Source: 20CM-2-65-7 sp963830455
Lineage (GTDB): Bacteria > Gemmatimonadota > Gemmatimonadetes > Gemmatimonadales > GWC2-71-9
Length of the DNA stretch: 64,000 nt
Reading direction: 5' to 3'
Assembly (NCBI GenBank): GCA_963830455.1
Contig: CAWHMT010000007.1
Location: forward strand, 1-64,000
Part shown: positions 59,786 to 64,000 of the stretch, one piece after another
Numbering within the stretch: position 1 is the stretch's first letter
How the letters are laid out: every line of letters begins with the position of its first letter
Translations under genes and position numbers: made by a program
The notes under the pieces: model-generated
What the model was told of the DNA's origin: nothing
Seen by the model: only the letters and a program-made list of their open reading frames with translations
The model's database searches: none

Positions 59786-60929
59786 TCTCCGGCCAGCCGA
59801 ACGCGCTCCGCACCCGTTGCGCACCGGCGGACCCGAGCCGGGCCCTCAGGGCTGGATCGCGCGCCAGGCGTTCGAGTGCCTGCGCCAGGTGCGCGGCATC
59901 CCCCGGGGGAACGAGCACGCCGCTCTTGTCGTGCTCGACGATGTCGGTGATCCCGCCGATGTCACTGGCGACCACGGGGACGCCGTAGCTCATCGCTTCG
60001 AGCAGTACGACGCCGAGTCCTTCCGTATCACCGCGCGCGTCGAGTATCGATGGGAGCACGAGGACGTCTGACCGGGCGTAGGCGGCGTGCAGCTCGTCGT
60101 CCGACACACGCCCCCGAATCTCAACACGGTCTTCAAGCCCCAACTCCCTAACCCTAGCCCCGAGTCCCTGTCGTTCCGGGCCATCCCCGATCACGATGAG
60201 CCGGGCGCGCAGGTCGGCCGGGAGCCGCCGTACCGCTTCGATCAGGTGCGTCACGCCTTTGCGTTCGACCAACCGCCCCACAAACAGAACTTGGAAGCCC
60301 GAGCGGCGCTCGCGCGGCTTCGATGCGTCCTGCACGAACGGGAGGGTGTACGGAATCACCTGCACGGGAACGTTGGCAAAGCGGGCGATTTCGCGCGCCG
60401 TGTAGGACGAGATCGCGACGACGGCATCGGAGATCCGCAGCGCCCACCGGACGAACCCCCGCAGCCAGGGCAGGGAGCTTTGGACCCAGCGCAGCTCGAC
60501 ACCGTACCAGCTCGTGACGAGGCGCGGCCGGGACTCGCTCGACCGCTGTCCCATCCATCCGAACAGGGCGTGGGGAACGGGCCAGTGAACATGGATGACG
60601 TCGTACTGGCACCGGCGTGTGAGACGGCGGATTCCCCACAAGCCGCCGAGGACATAGAAGAGCGGCAGAATCCGATAGAGCAGGGAGCGACGCATCCGGT
60701 CCGGCGTCGCCTCGTCGTGGGTGAGGTCTTCCCACCGAGCCGGGCAGTACCGGAACCGGTGGACGGGGATCCCTTCGAACGACTGGTTGCCACCGCCCTT
60801 GTAGGCGGATGTGAACACTTCCACTTCGTGGCCCTCGGCTTGCAGACGCTTGAGCAGCGCCACGAGCCAGGGCACGATGACGTCGTCCTTGGAGCGCGGA
60901 AAGGCCGTCAGTACGTGGAGAATTCGCAT
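59679..60929 (-). CDS. Family 4 glycosyltransferase
   Basis: 416 residues from ATG 60929 (RILHVLTAFPRSKDDVIVPWLVALLKRLQAEGHEVEVFTS). GT-B fold: QVLFVGRLVERKGVTHLIEA and GDTEGLGVVLLEAMSYGVPVVASDIGGITDIV carry the donor-binding pattern. The Arg/Thr/Ala-rich last 22 residues lie in the overlap with the methyltransferase gene and may be a late extension. Transfers a sugar to a glycan or lipid. Confidence 0.92.
   Translation of the reverse strand: MRILHVLTAFPRSKDDVIVPWLVALLKRLQAEGHEVEVFTSAYKGGGNQSFEGIPVHRFRYCPARWEDLTHDEATPDRMRRSLLYRILPLFYVLGGLWGIRRLTRRCQYDVIHVHWPVPHALFGWMGQRSSESRPRLVTSWYGVELRWVQSSLPWLRGFVRWALRISDAVVAISSYTAREIARFANVPVQVIPYTLPFVQDASKPRERRSGFQVLFVGRLVERKGVTHLIEAVRRLPADLRARLIVIGDGPERQGLGARVRELGLEDRVEIRGRVSDDELHAAYARSDVLVLPSILDARGDTEGLGVVLLEAMSYGVPVVASDIGGITDIVEHDKSGVLVPPGDAAHLAQALERLARDPALRARLGSAGAQRVRSAFGWPEIMAKWDAVYRGLARTRTDTARQAESGATPPRAPAR
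60130..60170. repeat. Dispersed G-rich repeat inside the glycosyltransferase gene
   Basis: CAACTCCCTAACCCTAGCCCCG and AGTCCCTG match the repeat at 46844 and 47632, yet here lie in frame and encode QGLGARVRELGLED, which fits the usual GT4 pattern at this place. Confidence 0.55.
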
Positions 60930-60996
60930 CGGAAGTGCAGGTACTATACCGCTTTCCGCGTTCCGGCGGGCAGTGGTATCTTTCGCGACCCAAAGC

Positions 60997-61962
60997 GTGT
61001 CGACGACCCCTGGAAGCCCCATATCCGCCGCCCCCGCCCCCGGTTTGCCACGCCGTGGCAGCTGGTGGCTGCGTGCGCTGCAGGCCGTGGTCCTGATCGG
61101 GGCCGGTTACTACCTGTACCGGCAAATCGCTCCCCATTGGCACGATATCCGGGGACGACAGTTCGCCTGGCACCCGGGGACCCTCGCCCTCGGCTCCGCC
61201 ATCGTCGTCCTCACGCTCGCCGTTTTGCTCGGAGCCTGGATCACCAGTCTGCGCTGGTGCGCGGCTCGAATCAGCGCGCTCGATGCGGCCAAGGTCTGGT
61301 TCACTGCAAACCTGGCGCGGTTTCTTCCTGGCGGCGTGTGGCAGTTCGCGAGTCTCGCGGTGATGTCGTCCCGCTACGGCGTGAGCCCGACGGTCACGAC
61401 CGCGACCGTACTGCTCGAGCAGGTTGTCCTGCTCCTCACCGGGCTTGCCGTTGTCGCCGTCTTTACTCCGGCGGTGTTGCACGCCGCGTGGTGGCAGGGC
61501 GCGCTCGTGGCCGGCGTCGTCCTGGGCGTGCTGATGCTGGCGCTGCCGGGCGGCAAGGTCGGTCGCTGGCTGGCGCGACACATTCCGAGTCTCAGCCTGG
61601 TCTGGTCGCAGCTGCGCCCGCCGCAACTGCTGCTCTTCTTCGTCATTCTGATCGTCCCGTGGCTCCTCTACGGCACCGCGTTCACACTGCTTGCGATCGG
61701 ATTGCTCGGCGCCGGGGCGATGACCGCGTCCTGGGGGTTTTACATCGCGGCGTTCACCGGCAGTTATCTCGCCGGCGTCATCGCCGTTTTCGCGCCCGCG
61801 GGGTTGTTCGTGCGTGAGGCGGCGCTGATCACCGTGCTGACACCCGTGATCGGGGGAGGGGATGCCGTGATTCTGGCGCTCGCGTCGCGCATCTGGTTGA
61901 CGGCGCTCGAAATCGTGTCCGGGATAGTTGTGTTAGCTCTGCCCAGCCCCTCGAGCGTGTGA
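60997..61962 (+). CDS. UPF0104/lysylphosphatidylglycerol-synthase-type membrane protein
   Basis: 321 residues from GTG 60997 (GTG 60973 also in frame). Eight or so helices; WFTANLARFLPGGVWQFASLAVMSSRYGV and AGLFVREAALITVLTPVIGGGDAV follow the AglD/flippase-like family often beside glycosyltransferases. Divergent from the GT4 gene. Confidence 0.85.
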   Translation: MSTTPGSPISAAPAPGLPRRGSWWLRALQAVVLIGAGYYLYRQIAPHWHDIRGRQFAWHPGTLALGSAIVVLTLAVLLGAWITSLRWCAARISALDAAKVWFTANLARFLPGGVWQFASLAVMSSRYGVSPTVTTATVLLEQVVLLLTGLAVVAVFTPAVLHAAWWQGALVAGVVLGVLMLALPGGKVGRWLARHIPSLSLVWSQLRPPQLLLFFVILIVPWLLYGTAFTLLAIGLLGAGAMTASWGFYIAAFTGSYLAGVIAVFAPAGLFVREAALITVLTPVIGGGDAVILALASRIWLTALEIVSGIVVLALPSPSSV

Positions 61963-61966
61963 ACTC

Positions 61967-64000
61967 ATGACAGCCCCCCGAACCCCCAGGCCCGAGCCCC
62001 CAGCCCTGGAATTCACGCCCACGCGCCCGAATCTGCTGGCGCTCACTATTCTGGCGTTCTTCGTTGTGCTCCTGTCACTGCCCATGCTGTCGGGGCAGTG
62101 GCTCGCCTCGCCGCACGGCGATCAGTACGCGAGCGCCTACGCGTTCTACGCGTGGGAAGCCTCGGACTGGCGCTCGATGGGGACGCTGCCGCTGTGGAAT
62201 CCGATGATCATGGGAGGATTGCCGTTCATCGCGGTGGTGACCCACGGGGAGATTCTGTATCCGACGGCACTGCTGCGGGCATTCCTGCCGGTCCACGTGG
62301 TGATGAACCTGGGATTCTTCATTCATTACATCCTGGCCGGATACTTCACCTATCTCTTCCTGCGCCGGCTGGCGGTGTCGTGGACGGGGGCGGTGACGGG
62401 CGCGTTCGCCTACCAGCTCTCCGGGATCCTGATTTCGTTGGTCCAGCCGGGACACCCCGGCAAGCTGTTCGTGTCGACGATGCTGCCCCTGGCGTTCCTG
62501 GCGCTCGTCGTGGCGCTGCGGGACCGCCGCTGGTGGGGCTATCCACTACTGGCGGTGGCGGTCGGATTGTGCCTGCTGAGTCCCCACGTCCAGGCGACGT
62601 ATTACCTCTTGATCGCCACGGCGCTGTTCGCGCTGTATCTGACGTTCGGCGAGGCTTCGACCGAGCCACTCCGCACCCGAGTTACGCGGCTCGCGATCAC
62701 GCTCGCGGCCGTGATCGTCGGATTCGGCATCGCGATGCCGCAGATCCTGCCGTTCCTCGAGTACATCCCGCACTCGCCGCGAGCGCACGGGCTACTCGGT
62801 CGGGTACTCGGGATCGACGTCGTTTGGCGTGCCGTGGGACCACATCCCGGAGTTCTTCCTGGGCGGATTCACCGGCGCCCCGGCGGAATACTGGGGATCC
62901 AATCCGCTCAAGCTGCATTCCGAATACCTGGGCCTTCCAGTGATCGCGCTCGCCATTCTGGGCTTTGGCGATCGTCGCCGGCGCCTCGTGTGGTGGCTCG
63001 GCGGCATCGGCGTGCTGTTCCTGCTGATCGCACTGGGTGGGGCGACGCCGTTCTACCACCTCTGGTGGGCCGTGATGCCGATGGTCAAGAAGACGCGCGC
63101 GCCCGGCATGGTGTTCTTCGTCGTCGCGTTCTGCGTGGCGACTTTCGCCGCTTTTGGGGTGACCCGGCTGGAGCGCGAGGGGCAAACCCGCGTTCGGACC
63201 GTGCGCGCCTGGCTGATCGCCGCCGCGGTGATTGCGCTGCTCGGCGCGATCGGCGTATTCGGCCGGCTCGCCGTGTCACTCGCGCCCGCGGAGCGCGTCG
63301 CGCAAGCCATCGCGCACGGCGACACGATCCGCAGCTCGGCGCTGATTGGCGCGCTGCTGTTCGCCGCCGTTGCCGTGCTCGCGTGGGGAAGGCTGCTAGG
63401 CCGCGTGCCGGCGCTTGCGTTCGCGCTCGGACTGCCGCTGCTGGTGGGCGCCGATCTGTGGCGGGACGGCAAACATTTCTGGACGTACTCACCGGCGCCC
63501 GCACAGGGGCTGTATCGCACCGATGACGTCATCGCCCGGCTGCAGCAATTACCCAAGCCGCTACGCGTGCTCAACCTCAACGCGTATCCACAGAACGTGC
63601 TGATGGCCCACGGAATTCCGCAGGTGTTGGGCTATCAAGGCAACGAGCTGCGCTATTACGACGAGCTGCTGGGTGGTCGAAACGAATGGCGCTACCTGCT
63701 CACCTCGACGCGGCTGTGGGATCTGCTCGCGGTGCGCTACGTACTCATCGCTGATACGGCTCAGATACCCGGATATCACCTCGCGCTTGGCCCGGTAACC
63801 ACAGCCGCGGGAACCCGGACCTACGTCTACGAGGCCGATACGGTGCCGCCGTATGCGCGCGTCGCTCCCGCGGCCGTGAAGGTCGACGTGGGGGCGATCC
63901 CGCCGACACTCGCCGACCCGCGCATGCCGGGATACGACCGTGTCGTGCTCTTTGGCAACGACGCGCCGGTCAATCCGCCGCCGCTGCAGGGCTGGCCGTC
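61967..64000 (+). CDS. YfhO-like membrane protein, frameshifted and cut by window end
   Basis: ATG 61967. The first frame runs well to IPHSPRA (about 62785) then changes; the next frame reads GYSVGYSGSTSFGVPWDHIPEFFLGGFTGAPAEYWG and onwards as sensible membrane protein (LVWWLGGIGVLFLLIALGG; YQGNELRYYDELLGGRNEWRYLLTSTRLWDLLAVRYVLI) to the window edge. One extra base near 62787 explains it. Bacterial membrane protein YfhO family, probably in surface glycan or glycosylation. The 3' end lies outside the window. Confidence 0.8.

Overview
The window looks like a piece of chromosome from a high-GC, Gram-negative soil bacterium, most likely a Gemmatimonadota relative (inference from LPS genes, many lipoproteins, start-codon use and protein style; no rRNA or other marker is present). 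It has two halves.

Positions 1 to about 33.7 kb are an integron gene-cassette array, lower in GC and almost entirely read left to right. About 42 attC sites of 90-132 bp are seen, most with both core sites (R'' GCCTAAC or GTCTAAC, R' GTTAGGC or GTTAGAC), two pairing arms and extrahelical bases. They separate some 40 cassettes. No integrase gene or attI lies in the window; from the orientation they should lie left of position 1, unless this is an integrase-less attC cluster. Most cassettes encode small unknown membrane proteins, lipoproteins, toxin-antitoxin pairs (BrnT-like, HicBA, a lone ParE), a macro-domain protein, DUF6933, DUF3592 and DUF1353 proteins, a VOC protein and a hydrolase. Three cassettes occur twice with identical proteins. 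One family of three cassettes has no conserved reading frame. An IS30-type element sits inside one cassette.

The sites carry more structure than recombination needs. Four arm types show compensatory changes on both sides. The bases just outside the two cores of one cassette are complementary to each other, and not to the neighbour. Nearly every site carries a 15-codon reading frame that starts in the loop, ends in the RRSL-x-AFR pattern and stops at the TAG inside GTTAGGC, a few bases before the next gene. The loops before this frame hold either a GGAGG or a TAnnnT -10-like hexamer. This may be a built-in expression device for the next cassette.

From about 22 kb to 38.7 kb the array decays: attC halves, frameshifted genes and larger genes (ArsR-SRPBCC/hydrolase operon, multicopper oxidase with reordered copper motifs, beta-helix protein, two RibD-like reductases, VOC proteins, a DinB-monooxygenase fusion). 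From 33.7 to 47 kb come enzymes and secreted proteins (sulfatase, cupins, Cass2-like protein, carbonic anhydrase, MBL hydrolase, spermidine-dehydrogenase-like flavoprotein, DDAH). From 47 to 64 kb lies ordinary chromosome: cytochrome c, mscL, a trpG/pabA-type amidotransferase, then a tightly overlapping run kdsB-pyrG-kdsA-kdsD-lptC-lptA-lptB-rpoN-glycosyltransferase for Kdo synthesis and LPS export, followed by surface-glycan type genes and a YfhO-like membrane protein cut by the window end.
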